From NCBI RefSeq assembly GCF_010731775.1, contig NZ_AP022590.1, positions 2,170,001 to 2,234,000 on the forward strand: DNA of 64,000 bases, given 5' to 3'. This document shows positions 37,010 to 46,922 of the stretch, piece after piece. The notes under the pieces are model-generated. The model did not search any database, was not told where the DNA came from, and was given only the letters and a program-made list of their open reading frames with translations. This stretch comes from Mycobacterium mantenii. GTDB lineage: Bacteria > Actinomycetota > Actinomycetes > Mycobacteriales > Mycobacteriaceae. The translations under genes and the position numbers were made by a program. How positions within the stretch are numbered: position 1 is the first letter of the stretch; every line of letters begins with the position of its first letter.

Positions 37010-38127
37010 CCGTCACTCCCCTGTCGATCCTCGACCTCGCACCGATCAGCGCCGGCAGTGACCCCGCCACGGCGCTACGCAACACCATCGACCTGGCCCA
37101 GCACGCCGAGCGATGGGGCTACAAACGGTATTGGCTCGCCGAGCACCACTTCGTCGCGGTGGCCAGCTCGTCACCGGTGACGCTGATCGGCCAGATCGCC
37201 GCGGCGACAAAACGAATCCACGTCGGGTCGGCCGCGGTGCAGGTCGGGCACCAGACGGCGCTTGCCGTGGTGGAAAGCTTCGGCATCCTCGATGCGCTTC
37301 ATCCCGGCCGCATAGACATGGGGCTGGGCCGATCCGGGCAGCGGCGCCAAGAGGCGGCCACGTCGGCTCCGGCCCCCGCCGAACGCCAACCCACGCCGTG
37401 GCGCGAAATGGACGGCGTGGTCATCCCCACCCCCTTCGACCAGACACCGCTGATGAAAAGCGAGCGGATCCGGGCGCAAGCGTCGGTGCTCGCTCAGCCA
37501 TGCGCGCAACCGCCCGACTTCGCCGACCAGCTGGCCGATATCGAAGCGATGCTGGACGGCACCTACTCCGTCAACGGCCATGAGCTGCATGCTGTTCCGG
37601 GCGAGCACGCCCACTTGACCCCGTGGATCTTCGGCAGCACCACGGGGCAGAGTGCCGAGGTTGCCGGTGCCCGTGGACTTCCGTTCGTCGCGAGCTACCA
37701 CATCACCCCCGGCACTGCACTCGACGCAATCACCTGGTACCGCAACGCGTTCCGCCCGTCCGCCCGGCTATCCGAGCCCTACGTGGTGGTGTCCGCCGAT
37801 GTCGTCGTCGCCGAGGACAGCACCACCGCGCGGCACCTCGCATCCGGTTACGGCCGCTGGGTGTATTCCATCCGAAGTGGCCACGGAGCCATCCCCTACC
37901 CGGATCCCGATTTCTGCGAGCCCCTGACCGAGGACCAGCAGGCGCTGGTAGCCGACCGCACCGCAACACAATTCGTCGGCAACCCCGACGAGGTCGCCGA
38001 CCGGCTCGAACTGCTGCGCCGCGTCACAAGTGCCGACGAACTGTTGATCACCTCCGTGACGCACCGGCACGTCGACCGGCTGCGCTCGCATGAACTGATC
38101 GCCAAGCGATGGGGATTGACCGGATGA
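37006..38127 (+). CDS. LLM-class flavin-dependent oxidoreductase (alkanal monooxygenase-like)
   Basis: The 373-residue luciferase-like protein starts MTVTPLSILDLAPISAGSD and has WLAEHHF, GSAAVQVGHQTALAVVESFG and LHPGRIDMGLGRSG, characteristic of the MsnO8/alkanal monooxygenase-like subgroup. It is the middle gene of three overlapping flavin monooxygenase genes, with ATGA overlaps on both sides, so the three products probably act on one pathway. The substrate is unknown; organosulfur compounds are likely from context. Confidence 0.85.
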   Translation: MTVTPLSILDLAPISAGSDPATALRNTIDLAQHAERWGYKRYWLAEHHFVAVASSSPVTLIGQIAAATKRIHVGSAAVQVGHQTALAVVESFGILDALHPGRIDMGLGRSGQRRQEAATSAPAPAERQPTPWREMDGVVIPTPFDQTPLMKSERIRAQASVLAQPCAQPPDFADQLADIEAMLDGTYSVNGHELHAVPGEHAHLTPWIFGSTTGQSAEVAGARGLPFVASYHITPGTALDAITWYRNAFRPSARLSEPYVVVSADVVVAEDSTTARHLASGYGRWVYSIRSGHGAIPYPDPDFCEPLTEDQQALVADRTATQFVGNPDEVADRLELLRRVTSADELLITSVTHRHVDRLRSHELIAKRWGLTG

Positions 38128-39509
38128 CCGTTCGAGAAGCAGTGCGCCGCAAGCGGATACATCTCGGAGCTCACTTCCCTGGGGTGAACAACACCACGGT
38201 GTGGTCCGATCCGAGCGCGGGCAGTCAGATCGCGTTCCAATCCTTTGTGCACCTTGCCAAGACCGCCGAGCGTGGACTGTTCGACTTTCTCTTTCTGGCC
38301 GAAGGCCTGCGGCTGCGTGAGCACCGCGGCCACATCCACGACCTCGATGTCGTCGGCAGGCCCGACACCTTCACCGTGCTGGCCGCGCTGGCCGCGGTCA
38401 CGGACAAACTCGGCCTCGCCGGAACCATCAACACCACGTTCAACGAACCATACGAGGTAGCAAGGCAATTCGCGACGCTGGATCACCTGTCCGACGGGCG
38501 TTCGGCGTGGAACATGGTCACCTCCTCGGATGCGTTCACCGGGGCGAACTTCCGTCGCGGCGGATTTCTCGCCCACGCCGACCGCTACCGCAGGGCCGAG
38601 GAATTCATCGCCGTGGCGCGGCGGTTTTGGGACAGCTGGGCACCAGATGCCGTGATCGCCGACGTCGACGCCGGAATCTATGCCGATCCGGCCCGCATCG
38701 GCACCGTCGAACACCACGGTCCGCAATTCGACGTCCGCGGCGTCGCCTCGCTGCCCGCCGGGCCGCAAGGCCATCCGGTGCTGCTGCAGGCCGGCGACTC
38801 CGGCGACGGCCGTGACTTCGGCGCCCGGCACGCCGATGCCCTGTTCACGTTGCACGGGTCACTCGAGGCGGGGCAGCGCTACTACGCCGACGTGAAGAGC
38901 CGCGCCGCGGCCCACGGGCGAGACCCCGACCAGCTCAAGGTGCTGCCCGGCGCGACGTTCGCGCTGGGCGACACCCCCGCCGAAGCGGAGGACAACGCAC
39001 GCTGCATCCGCGAGCAGCAGGTCAGCGGCCCGGCCGCGATCGCGTTCCTCGAACAGGTGTGGGGCGTGGACCTATCGGCCTACGACCCCGACGGGCCGCT
39101 GCCCGACGTCGACCCCGTCGAGAATCCGGACATCACCCGAGGACGGGTCCGGCACGGCGACCCCAAGACGGTCGCCGAGACCTGGCGCGCCCGAGCGAAA
39201 GCCGAGAACCTGTCGATCCGCGAGCTGATCATCGAAGTCACCAGCCGTCAGCAGTTCGTCGGAACTCCGGATCAGGTCGCCACGGAGATCGATCGCTATG
39301 TGCAGTCGGATGCCTGCGACGGCTTCATCCTGGTGCCGCACCTGACACCGCACGGCCTCGACGAGTTCGTCGAAAAGGTGGTGCCGCTGCTGCAGGAGCG
39401 CGGTAGCTTCCGCACCGAATACCGCGGCACCACGCTGCGCGAGCATCTGGGACTGTTGCCCGCACCGGTGCGGGCGGGAAATCCGGCCGGTATCGCGATC
39501 GGCCAGTGA
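38124..39509 (+). CDS. LLM-class flavin-dependent monooxygenase (NtaA/DmoA type)
   Basis: The 461-residue protein belongs to the NtaA/SnaA/DszA family (compare dimethylsulfide and nitrilotriacetate monooxygenases): FLFLAEGLRLREH, FATLDHLSDGRSAWNMVTS, a DSWAPDAVIAD segment and the C-terminal TPHGLDEFVEKVVPLLQERG. It would use FMNH2 from a reductase not encoded here. ATG at 38124 overlaps the previous gene by four bases. It is the last gene before tRNA-Asn. Confidence 0.86.
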   Translation: MTVREAVRRKRIHLGAHFPGVNNTTVWSDPSAGSQIAFQSFVHLAKTAERGLFDFLFLAEGLRLREHRGHIHDLDVVGRPDTFTVLAALAAVTDKLGLAGTINTTFNEPYEVARQFATLDHLSDGRSAWNMVTSSDAFTGANFRRGGFLAHADRYRRAEEFIAVARRFWDSWAPDAVIADVDAGIYADPARIGTVEHHGPQFDVRGVASLPAGPQGHPVLLQAGDSGDGRDFGARHADALFTLHGSLEAGQRYYADVKSRAAAHGRDPDQLKVLPGATFALGDTPAEAEDNARCIREQQVSGPAAIAFLEQVWGVDLSAYDPDGPLPDVDPVENPDITRGRVRHGDPKTVAETWRARAKAENLSIRELIIEVTSRQQFVGTPDQVATEIDRYVQSDACDGFILVPHLTPHGLDEFVEKVVPLLQERGSFRTEYRGTTLREHLGLLPAPVRAGNPAGIAIGQ

Positions 39510-39542
39510 AGGCCGCGCACGCGGCACGGTGAAATTTGCTTG

Positions 39543-39615
<73 letters not shown>

Positions 39616-39750
39616 CTAACCCGATCGCGGGACGACTCTAGCGTACTGGCACGACCGCACCCAACTGACGCGGACCACCGCCTGCGCCCGCCGCACGTGC
39701 ACCCCCGCCGGTGAGGCAGGATGGAGCCATCGATAGTCGGGAGGAACGTT

Positions 39751-40029
39751 TTGATCCGGTATGTCGTGGTGCTTGGACTGGGTTACGTGCTGGGTTCGAA
39801 GGCCGGGCGTCGGCGGTACGAGCAGCTCGTCGGCACTTATCGCGCGCTGACCAGCAGTCCGGTGGCCAAGTCGATGATCGAAGGGGGCCGGCGCAAGGTT
39901 GCGAACCGAATCTCCCCCGACGCCGGCTTCGTCACGCTCACGGAGATCGACGACCAGACGGCCATCATGGAACGCGACGTCGAGGGCTCGGCCGACGACG
40001 TGCTGGCGCCGTCTAATCGTCGCCGCTAG
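39751..40029 (+). CDS. Small conserved mycobacterial protein (Rv2342-like)
   Basis: The 92-residue product has a short hydrophobic N-terminus with a glycine motif (YVVVLGLGYVLGSKAGRRRYEQL) and a charged remainder. This N-terminus recurs in small actinobacterial proteins of unknown function. TTG at 39751 is chosen because GGGAGGAA lies just before it; an ATG at 39721 would add ten residues with no ribosome-binding site. Its 3' end overlaps the convergent dnaG gene by 17 bp. The function is unknown. Confidence 0.75.
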   Translation: MIRYVVVLGLGYVLGSKAGRRRYEQLVGTYRALTSSPVAKSMIEGGRRKVANRISPDAGFVTLTEIDDQTAIMERDVEGSADDVLAPSNRRR

Positions 40030-41968
40030 CCTGCTCCAACAGGCTGCGCCGGTAGGACTCCATCGCCACCAGGTCGCCGAATAGGGCGTGATACTCGTCG
40101 CCCTGGTCGATCGGCGACATGCGCTGCAGCTTCGACTTCACTTCGGCGATCTGCCTGCCCATCCACACCTCTTGCAGCCGGGCCAGCACACCGCCGATGT
40201 AGCGCGGCAGCTTCTCCTCGTCGACCTGTATGGCCTCCACACCCAGCTCGCTGGCCAGGCCGGCGGTCAGGGGCGAGGCTGCCTGATCGCGCACCGCCTC
40301 GATCCACTGCGCGCCGGTGGTCCCGCTCGACGTGCCCCCCGCGGTCTCGATGGCCACGCGGATGGCCGCGTACCCGGGGTGGGTGAAGCTTTCGACGGTC
40401 AGCGTGTCGAACACCGGCCCGGCGAACGCGGGGTATTGCAGGGCCGCCTTGAGCGCCTCACGTTGTGGCCACAACGTGGGGTCGCGAGGATCCGGACGGC
40501 CGGCCCCGGGCTGGGCGGCGACAGGGGCCGGGTCCGCGCCGCGACGCGGAGCCTTGACCCCAGCGCCGCCGCGGGCCTGGGCGTTGGAGGTTTTGGACTG
40601 GCTGCGCACCCGGTCGATGACCTGCGCGACGTCGTCCCAGCCGACCCACCCGGCGAGCTGGCGGGCGTACTCGTCACGCAGCGTGGGGTCCTTGATCTGA
40701 CTCACCATGGGGACACAGCGGCGCAGCGCGGCAACCCGGCCCTCGGCGCTGTCCAGGTCCATCTCGGCGAGCGCCGAACGGATCGCGAATTCGAACAGCG
40801 GCGTTCGCCGCGCCACCAGATCGCGCAGCGCGCCGTCGCCGGACTTCAGCCGCAGATCACACGGATCCATGCCGTCCGGCGCGACGGCCACAAAGGACTG
40901 TCCCGCCAGGTTCTGCTCGCCGCCGAAGGCCTTGAGCGCGGCGGCCCGCCCCGCCGCGTCGCCGTCGAAAACGTAGATCAGTTCGCCGCGAAAGAAGCTG
41001 TCGTCCATCATCAGTCGGCGCAGCATCGAGAGGTGCTCGTCGCCGAACGCGGTGCCGCACGACGCCACCGCGGTGGTGACCCCGGCCAGGTGCATCGCCA
41101 TCACGTCGGTGTAGCCCTCGACGACGACGGCCTGGTGTCCCCTGGCGATGTCGCGTTTGGCCAAGTCGATGCCGAACATCACGTTCGACTTCTTGTACAG
41201 CAGCGTCTCGGGCGTGTTGATGTACTTGGCTTCCATCGGATCGTCGTCGAACAGCCGCCGGGCACCGAAACCGATCACCTCGCCCGCCGAACTCCGGATG
41301 GGCCACAACAACCGGCGGTGGAAGCGGTCCATGGGTCCGCGCCGACCCTGCCGCGACAGGCCGGCCGCTTCCAGCTCTTTGAACTCAAAGCCCTTGCGCA
41401 CCAGATGCTTTGTCAGCGAATCCCAGCCCGACGGCGCGAAGCCGCAACCGAAGTGGCGGGCCGCCTCGGCGTCGAAGTTCCGCTCGGTCAGATACTGCCG
41501 CGCCGGCGCGGCCTCGGCGGATTCCAGCGCCGCCGCATAGAACGCGGCCGCGGCCGCGTTCGCCGCGACGAGCCGGCTGCGACTGCCGCGGTCGCGCTGC
41601 ACGCTGGTCGCCGGGCCGGAGTAAGCGATAGTGTGGCCGATCCGGTCGGCGAGCAGTTCGACCGCTTCGACGAAGCTGACGTGTTCGATCTTCTGGATGA
41701 ACGCGTACACGTCGCCGCCCTCGCCGCAGCCGAAGCAGTGAAAGTGGCCGTGGTTGGGGCGGACGTGAAACGACGGCGACTTCTCGTCGTGAAACGGACA
41801 CAGGCCCTTGAGCGAATCGGCGCCGGCACGCCGCAATTGGACGTAATCGCCGACGATTTCGTCGATGCGCACCCGGTCGCGGATGGCCGCGATGTCGCGG
41901 TCGGGAATCCGGCCACGACCCCGGGCACGGCCGTCGCCGTCCGCGCGTGATCCTGCCGGGCTTGACAT
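40013..41968 (-). CDS. dnaG: DNA primase
   Basis: The 651-residue protein has the CHC2 zinc finger (LCPFHDEKSPSFHVRP, then CFGCGEGGD, about residues 57-85), the primase core and Toprim domain (VVEGYTDVMAMH and YVFDGDAAG) and a C-terminal helicase-binding region. It synthesises RNA primers for DNA replication. The length is normal for mycobacteria. ATG at 41968 is used; the first 22 residues are low complexity. It follows sodC on the minus strand by about 30 bp. Confidence 0.96.
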   Translation of the reverse strand: MSSPAGSRADGDGRARGRGRIPDRDIAAIRDRVRIDEIVGDYVQLRRAGADSLKGLCPFHDEKSPSFHVRPNHGHFHCFGCGEGGDVYAFIQKIEHVSFVEAVELLADRIGHTIAYSGPATSVQRDRGSRSRLVAANAAAAAFYAAALESAEAAPARQYLTERNFDAEAARHFGCGFAPSGWDSLTKHLVRKGFEFKELEAAGLSRQGRRGPMDRFHRRLLWPIRSSAGEVIGFGARRLFDDDPMEAKYINTPETLLYKKSNVMFGIDLAKRDIARGHQAVVVEGYTDVMAMHLAGVTTAVASCGTAFGDEHLSMLRRLMMDDSFFRGELIYVFDGDAAGRAAALKAFGGEQNLAGQSFVAVAPDGMDPCDLRLKSGDGALRDLVARRTPLFEFAIRSALAEMDLDSAEGRVAALRRCVPMVSQIKDPTLRDEYARQLAGWVGWDDVAQVIDRVRSQSKTSNAQARGGAGVKAPRRGADPAPVAAQPGAGRPDPRDPTLWPQREALKAALQYPAFAGPVFDTLTVESFTHPGYAAIRVAIETAGGTSSGTTGAQWIEAVRDQAASPLTAGLASELGVEAIQVDEEKLPRYIGGVLARLQEVWMGRQIAEVKSKLQRMSPIDQGDEYHALFGDLVAMESYRRSLLEQASGDD

Positions 41969-41997
41969 CGGCTCAGTCTAAGGCGCGACGGCGAAAG

Positions 41998-42615
41998 CTA
42001 GCCGGTACCGATGACACCGCAGGCAATGCGGTCCATCGCGTTCTCGGTGTCCTGGGCGCCGTGCAACATCAGTGCGGTCTTGTTACCCGCCAACAGATCG
42101 TCCCGGTTGAACGAATCGGTGGTGGTGACCAGGTACGCCGAGCCGTCCTGTCGGACCTGCAGCGACGCCAGATCGCCGCTTTCCGGCTTACCGGTATGCC
42201 CGGGGGCCTGGTAATGACCGCCGGCGGACAGGAAGTTCCCGGGCGCACCGCCGGTGGGAGCCACCGAGTTCGGCTCGCACTTGCCGATCTCGTGCACGTG
42301 CAGGCCGTGGATCCCGGGCGTCAGGATGCCCGGCGCCGCCGTCTTGACGGTGACGGTCACATAGCCGCCGGTGAAGTCGAAGGTCGCGGTGGCCGCCGAG
42401 CGACCATCGGGCGTCTTCAGCTCCGCGCTGAGCGAGCCGCCACCGGGCGCCGGGGGCGTCGTCTCACCGGACGACGTCGGAGCGCCACTTTTCACCGGCG
42501 GGGTGGTGCCCGGTTGGGTGCTCGCATGCTGCGGTGAACTGCAGGCAGTCATGGCGACGACGGGAAGCGCCATCAAGAAGGATGCCACAAAGGGCGGGCC
42601 GCTGAATTTCGTCAT
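41998..42615 (-). CDS. sodC: Cu/Zn superoxide dismutase-like lipoprotein, shortened
   Basis: The 205-residue protein begins with a lipoprotein signal ending VAMTAC (Cys25), then a Pro/Thr linker and a SodC domain with [14 protein letters not shown] and [12 protein letters not shown], giving three copper-ligand histidines. The fourth lies in [10 protein letters not shown]. The domain then passes almost at once to [10 protein letters not shown], whereas M. tuberculosis SodC has roughly 25 more residues between these points. The electrostatic loop region is therefore largely deleted. Activity may be altered. It should reside on the outer face of the membrane. ATG at 42615 gives the signal peptide; the longer open frame is a shadow. 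Confidence 0.85.
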   Translation of the reverse strand: MTKFSGPPFVASFLMALPVVAMTACSSPQHASTQPGTTPPVKSGAPTSSGETTPPAPGGGSLSAELKTPDGRSAATATFDFTGGYVTVTVKTAAPGILTPGIHGLHVHEIGKCEPNSVAPTGGAPGNFLSAGGHYQAPGHTGKPESGDLASLQVRQDGSAYLVTTTDSFNRDDLLAGNKTALMLHGAQDTENAMDRIACGVIGTG

Positions 42616-42682
42616 GTCGGGCAGCCTAACTCGCGGCGGCCGCGCCGATCGCCGGACCGGACGACTTATCGGCGACGGGCGA

Positions 42683-43948
42683 CTACGGCCCGCCCTGGCG
42701 GGCGTCGATCCGTTCGAGCCGGCCCTCGGTATAGGAGGCGATCTGGTCGACGATGACGCGCCACCGCGCACCGTCGCCGGTCGCGGTGTTGAAGGCCGCA
42801 GCAAAGACGGGGTCGAGCGTTCGGGGCGCTCCCGCATACAGCCAGTGCGCCACCCGATGGATGCGTTCACGCTGCCCGGCCTGGGTTTCCTGATGTCGGG
42901 GGTCGGACATGATGAACTGCAGCGCGAGGATTTTCAGCAAGGCGACCTCGGCACGCACCAGGTCGGGAACCTGCAACTCGGCCCGGTAGCGCACCAGCGG
43001 CCCGGTACCGGCCGCCGCGCGGGTGGTGGCGATGGCGGCCGAGGCGAACCGGCCGACCAATTCACTGGTCAACTGCTTGAGCGCGACCGACGCCGCCAGC
43101 GTGGCGTCGTACTTGCCGACGGCGGCGACCACCGGTAGCGCGGAGAGCCGCCGCGCGGCGGCCATGAAGTCGTCGGCGCGCACCCGGGAAAACTCGGTCT
43201 CGCCCAGTTTGGCCAGCGCGGCCGCCTCGTCATCGTCGGCAAGCACCCGCAAGTCGATGCGTTGCGACACCACACCGTCCTCGACGTCGTGCACCGAGTA
43301 GGCGACGTCGTCGGCCCAGTCCATGACCTGCGCTTCCAGGCACATCCGGCCCTCGGGCGCACCCGCCCGAACCCAGGCGGCCGGCTCGCGGTCGTCGTCG
43401 TAAAACCCGAACTTGCGCAGCCCTTCGCGCCGGGGCCACGGATACTTGGTCACCGCGTCCAGCGAGGCACGAGTCAAGTTCAACCCCGCGCTGTTGCCTT
43501 GTGCATCAAGGACTTTGGGCTCGAGGCTGGTCAAGATCCGGAAGTTTTGGGCGTTGCCTTCGAAGCCGCCATAGTCCGTCGCGACCTCATCGAGCGCGCG
43601 TTCGCCGTTGTGGCCGTAGGGCGGGTGGCCGATGTCGTGGGCCAGCCCCGCCAGCTCGACCAGGTCGAGGTCGCAGCCCAGCCCGATCGCCATTCCCCGC
43701 CCGATCTGGGCGACCTCGAGCGAGTGCGTCAACCGGGTGCGCGGTGTGTCACCCTCTCGGGGCCCGACCACCTGGGTCTTGTCGGCCAGTCGGCGCAGCG
43801 CGGCGCTGTGCAGAACCCGCGCGCGGTCCCGGGCGAAGTCGGTGCGGTGCTGACCTTCGGTACCCGGCAGACCCGCAGTCTTCGGCGCTTCGGCCACCCG
43901 TCGCTGACGGTCGAAGTCGTCGTATGGGTCGTGCTGATTCCCGGTCAC
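42683..43948 (-). CDS. dgt: Deoxyguanosinetriphosphate triphosphohydrolase-like protein
   Basis: The 421-residue HD-domain protein has the metal ligands in [13 protein letters not shown] and [15 protein letters not shown]. Dgt splits dGTP (and often other dNTPs) into the nucleoside and triphosphate, controlling dNTP pools. It matches Rv2344c from [18 protein letters not shown] on, so I use the GTG at 43948. An ATG at 44014 in the same frame starts inside a 45-bp repeat and would add 22 residues. Confidence 0.92.
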   Translation of the reverse strand: MTGNQHDPYDDFDRQRRVAEAPKTAGLPGTEGQHRTDFARDRARVLHSAALRRLADKTQVVGPREGDTPRTRLTHSLEVAQIGRGMAIGLGCDLDLVELAGLAHDIGHPPYGHNGERALDEVATDYGGFEGNAQNFRILTSLEPKVLDAQGNSAGLNLTRASLDAVTKYPWPRREGLRKFGFYDDDREPAAWVRAGAPEGRMCLEAQVMDWADDVAYSVHDVEDGVVSQRIDLRVLADDDEAAALAKLGETEFSRVRADDFMAAARRLSALPVVAAVGKYDATLAASVALKQLTSELVGRFASAAIATTRAAAGTGPLVRYRAELQVPDLVRAEVALLKILALQFIMSDPRHQETQAGQRERIHRVAHWLYAGAPRTLDPVFAAAFNTATGDGARWRVIVDQIASYTEGRLERIDARQGGP

Positions 43949-43982
43949 CGACGCACAGTCTGCCAGGGAATGCCCGCCGAAG

Positions 43983-44082
43983 CCCCACTCCTCCTCAGGC
44001 CTGTAGGCCTGCATCGTCGCGGGGCTATGCCCAACCGCCCCACTCCTCCTCAGGCCTACAGGCCTGCATCGTCGCGGGGCTA
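43983..44082. repeat. Tandem 45-bp repeats (55-bp period), MIRU-like, between dgt and the TPM gene
   Basis: The copies at 43983-44027 and 44038-44082 are identical except for two central bases. Within them AGGCCTGTAGGCCT (copy 1) and AGGCCTACAGGCCT (copy 2) are exact reverse complements. Read on the minus strand the unit contains GACGATGCAGG followed by GAGGAGGAG, a pattern typical of mycobacterial interspersed repetitive units. It includes a tiny [17 protein letters not shown]. The end of copy 2 supplies the first bases of the probable -10 box of the next gene. Confidence 0.8.
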
Positions 44083-44086
44083 GATT
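44081..44086 (+). promoter_or_regulatory. -10 box of a leaderless TPM-domain gene transcript
   Basis: TAGATT lies six bases before the ATG at 44093, and there is no Shine-Dalgarno sequence. The hexamer begins at the last two bases of the second 45-bp repeat. Confidence 0.45.
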
Positions 44087-44092
44087 GGCCCT

Positions 44093-46078
44093 ATGCGTTG
44101 CACCGCTCGCCTGATCGCCGTCATCGCGACGATCCTCACGGTCGGCTGCGGCGGCGGGTTCCTCCTCGCGCCGCCCGCCAACGCGCAACCGCCATTCCGG
44201 TTGGCCGACTACATCACTGACCACGCCGGAGCCCTGTCGGATTCCGGTCGCGGCGCGGTGAACTCTGCCCTGGACAAGCTGTACACCGATCGCCACATCC
44301 GGCTGTGGGTGGTCTACGTCGACAACTTCTCCGGGCAGACCGCCACCGGGTGGGCACAACGCACCATGAGCGACAGCGACCTGGGCACCTACGACGCGCT
44401 GCTGGCGGTCGGCACCGGCGGTCGTGAATACGCCTTCCTGGTGCCGTCCACTATCAAGGGCGTCAACGCGAATCAGGTCGACAAGTTGCGGCACAACAAG
44501 ATCGAGCCCGCCCTGCACAACGGCGATTGGAGCGGTGCTGCCGTCGCGGCGGCCAACGGACTCGACACCTCGCCGGGGTCAACGGGCCGGGTGGCGCTGC
44601 TGGCCGTACTGGTGGGCGTTCTGCTCGCGTTGGGAGTCCTGTTGCTGGTCATGCGTTATCGCGGCCGGCGCCGCCGCGCCGCGGCGTTGGCCGCGGCACG
44701 GCGAGTCGACCCCACCGATGCCGCGGCGCTGGCCGGGGTGTCGCCACAGGCGCTCGACGACCTGTCCCGCGAACTGGTGGTGGACGTCGACAATGCGTTA
44801 CGCACCAGCGCCAACGAATTGGATTTGGCGGTCACCGAATTCGGCGAAGAGCGGACCCAGCCCTTCACCCAGGCCGTGACCAAGGCGAAAGCGGCTCTGT
44901 CCCAGGCCTTCACGATCCGCCAGCAACTCGACGATCAAACGCCCGAGACCCCGGCGCAGCACCGCGAACTGCTCACCCAGGTGATCGTCTCGGCCGCGCG
45001 CGCCGACCGCGAATTGGAGTCGCAAACCGAGGCCTTCGAGAAGTTGCGCGATCTGGTGATCAACGCCCCGACCCGGCTGGACTCACTGACCCAGCAGTAC
45101 GTGGAACTCACCACCCGCATCGCGCCGGCCGAGCAACGACTTGCCGCACTGCACAACGACTTCAGCGCCGCCGCGCTGACTTCGGTGTCCGGCAATGTCA
45201 CGGCGGCCAAGGAGCGGCTGGCGTTCGCCGACCGCAATATCGGCAGCGCCCGTGAGCTTGCCGCCCAGGCTGTCAGTGGGAAACAGGCCGGTTTGGTCGA
45301 TGCCGTGCGCGCCGCCGAATCGGCGCTGGGCCAGGCGCGCGCACTGCTCGACGCGGTGGACAACGCGGCCACCGACATTCAGCACGCGATTGACCGGCTG
45401 CCGTCGGCCATGACCGATATCCAGAACGACATCAAGCGCGCCGACGACCTGCTGCAGAAGGCACCGAACCCCAAAACCACGCACACCGGTGATCTGGTTG
45501 CCGCGCGCGACGCCGCCATCGGGGCCGTCGAGCGCGCCCGGGCCGGTGCCTCCGACGATCCGCTGGGCGCTTTCGGACAGCTGACCAAAGCCGACGCCGG
45601 GCTCAACGGGCTACTCGCCACGCTGGCCCAAGAGCAAGCCGCGGTCGAGCAGCTGAACCGGGCTTTGGAGCAGGCGTTGTTCACCGCGCAGTCGCGGGTA
45701 CGTGCGGTGTCGGACTACATCGACACGCGGCGGGGCAGCATCGGACCCGAAGCGCGCACCCGGCTGGCCGAGGCTAAACGGCATCTACAGGCCGCCGAGG
45801 ACAAACGCTCGACGCTGCCCACCGAGGCCATCGCCCACGCCCACGCGGCATCGACGCTGGCCGCCACGGCGCAATCCCTGGCCAACGACGACGTGCAAAC
45901 GGCGCAGCGCGCCTACGCGGGCCGCAGCGGCGGTGACATGGGTGCGATGCTCGGCGGCATCATTATCGGCAACGTCCTCAGCGGAGGCATGCGGGGCGGA
46001 TTCGGCGGCTGGAGCCCGACGTCATTCGGCGGCAGTTCGTCCGGTGGCGGTTTCCTGGGTGGCGGCGGCCGATTCTGA
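44093..46078 (+). CDS. TPM-domain membrane protein (Rv2345-like)
   Basis: The 661-residue protein has a signal peptide (about 1-31), a TPM/Psb32-like domain (about 38-150, [15 protein letters not shown]), one transmembrane helix (about 166-186), a long helical and probably coiled-coil cytoplasmic region (about 210-600) and a glycine-rich end ([13 protein letters not shown]). TPM domains are found in proteins linked to photosystem repair and to poorly known envelope functions; here the role is unknown. It matches Rv2345 in length and place. Its promoter overlaps the repeats described upstream. Confidence 0.9.
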   Translation: MRCTARLIAVIATILTVGCGGGFLLAPPANAQPPFRLADYITDHAGALSDSGRGAVNSALDKLYTDRHIRLWVVYVDNFSGQTATGWAQRTMSDSDLGTYDALLAVGTGGREYAFLVPSTIKGVNANQVDKLRHNKIEPALHNGDWSGAAVAAANGLDTSPGSTGRVALLAVLVGVLLALGVLLLVMRYRGRRRRAAALAAARRVDPTDAAALAGVSPQALDDLSRELVVDVDNALRTSANELDLAVTEFGEERTQPFTQAVTKAKAALSQAFTIRQQLDDQTPETPAQHRELLTQVIVSAARADRELESQTEAFEKLRDLVINAPTRLDSLTQQYVELTTRIAPAEQRLAALHNDFSAAALTSVSGNVTAAKERLAFADRNIGSARELAAQAVSGKQAGLVDAVRAAESALGQARALLDAVDNAATDIQHAIDRLPSAMTDIQNDIKRADDLLQKAPNPKTTHTGDLVAARDAAIGAVERARAGASDDPLGAFGQLTKADAGLNGLLATLAQEQAAVEQLNRALEQALFTAQSRVRAVSDYIDTRRGSIGPEARTRLAEAKRHLQAAEDKRSTLPTEAIAHAHAASTLAATAQSLANDDVQTAQRAYAGRSGGDMGAMLGGIIIGNVLSGGMRGGFGGWSPTSFGGSSSGGGFLGGGGRF

Positions 46079-46125
46079 ACAACGCCCAACGCCGGCGATC
46101 GTCCGCGCCCTGGGTTGTCTGAGTC

Positions 46126-46413
46126 TCAACCAGCGGCCGGGGAATGCGGTATCACGCCCGGAGAACGTGGCACGGTGTCGCCTTCCCACCCGCTCCACAC
46201 ACCGTCTGCGACCGCAGTCGGGCGGGGAACGTCAACCGTCTCTTCGGGAACTTCGGCGCCGGCTTCCACCTTGGGCGCCCAGTGGTCGTAGTCATCCGGC
46301 GGGACGACCACGCCCCATCTGAGTGGGACCGACAGGCCACCGAGCACGCCGGACTCACCTCGAACTGCCGACACCGTGTCATCCGGCAACGGCGAACCGA
46401 GAGGCAATAGCAC
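46126..46413 (-). CDS. Small Rv2348c-like protein with a PPE-SVP-type motif
   Basis: The 95-residue product has GGLSVPLRWGVVVPPDDYDHW and ends VIPHSPAAG. These features resemble the C-terminal part of PPE-SVP proteins and, as far as I recall, M. tuberculosis Rv2348c. GTG at 46413 is preceded by GGAAGGGGG, which decides the start over longer frames. It lies next to a PPE gene, as in M. tuberculosis, and may be secreted through a type VII system or be a PPE remnant. The esx genes present here in M. tuberculosis are missing. Confidence 0.6.
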   Translation of the reverse strand: MLLPLGSPLPDDTVSAVRGESGVLGGLSVPLRWGVVVPPDDYDHWAPKVEAGAEVPEETVDVPRPTAVADGVWSGWEGDTVPRSPGVIPHSPAAG

Positions 46414-46922
46414 CCCTGCCCCCTTCCACAGCCGATTAGAGCGTTCGGGCGCTGTGGCGAATCTACTTACACCAACCGGATCACATCGTAAGACAAAGTG
46501 AAGAAAATATGCGGGAATTGCCAATTTTTCCTTGGTTGAGCGCACGCTCAACAGCCGCGCGGCCCCCGGCCGGGTCCGCGATCGCGGACGCCGGGCATCG
46601 TCCCCCGGATGGCCGACGCGGAGAAATTCATGGCTGACTCAAATCTTCATGCAACGGATCGGTGATCACACAATCGTTGCCGCACAACACTTTACAACTC
46701 GACGGCAGTTGAATCCGACGGACGGACGAGGTTTGGAGCGTGCCACGCTAATCGGTCCATCCGGTGTGTGAGCGGACCGGCCCCCACGATTTTCACTAGA
46801 CGCATCAGATAATTCCGCGCTGCGGATACAACACGGATTCCGGCGCAAAGCTTACATAACCAAGGTATTGAATTCTCGCTGTTTTGCACACCATTCACGT
46901 CTGCAACAGCAGCACCGACGCA
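46414..46922. other. Intergenic region with no clear gene
   Basis: These 509 bp are more AT-rich than their surroundings. Apart from the perfect palindrome at 46537-46552 I see no gene; the frames present lack coding bias. M. tuberculosis carries esx genes in about this location, and no residue of them is visible here. Confidence 0.5.
46537..46552. promoter_or_regulatory. Perfect 16-bp palindrome, orphan TetR-like operator
   Basis: TTGAGCG-CA-CGCTCAA is a perfect 7-bp dyad with a 2-bp centre, 124 bp upstream of the small Rv2348c-like gene. It has the look of a TetR-family operator. No regulator gene is adjacent. It may control the Rv2348c-like gene or be left over from a lost regulator. Confidence 0.5.

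Noticed and set aside
43983..44082. CRISPR-like direct repeats
   Set aside because: There are only two copies with a 10-bp spacer and no cas genes. The MIRU-like interpretation fits better.
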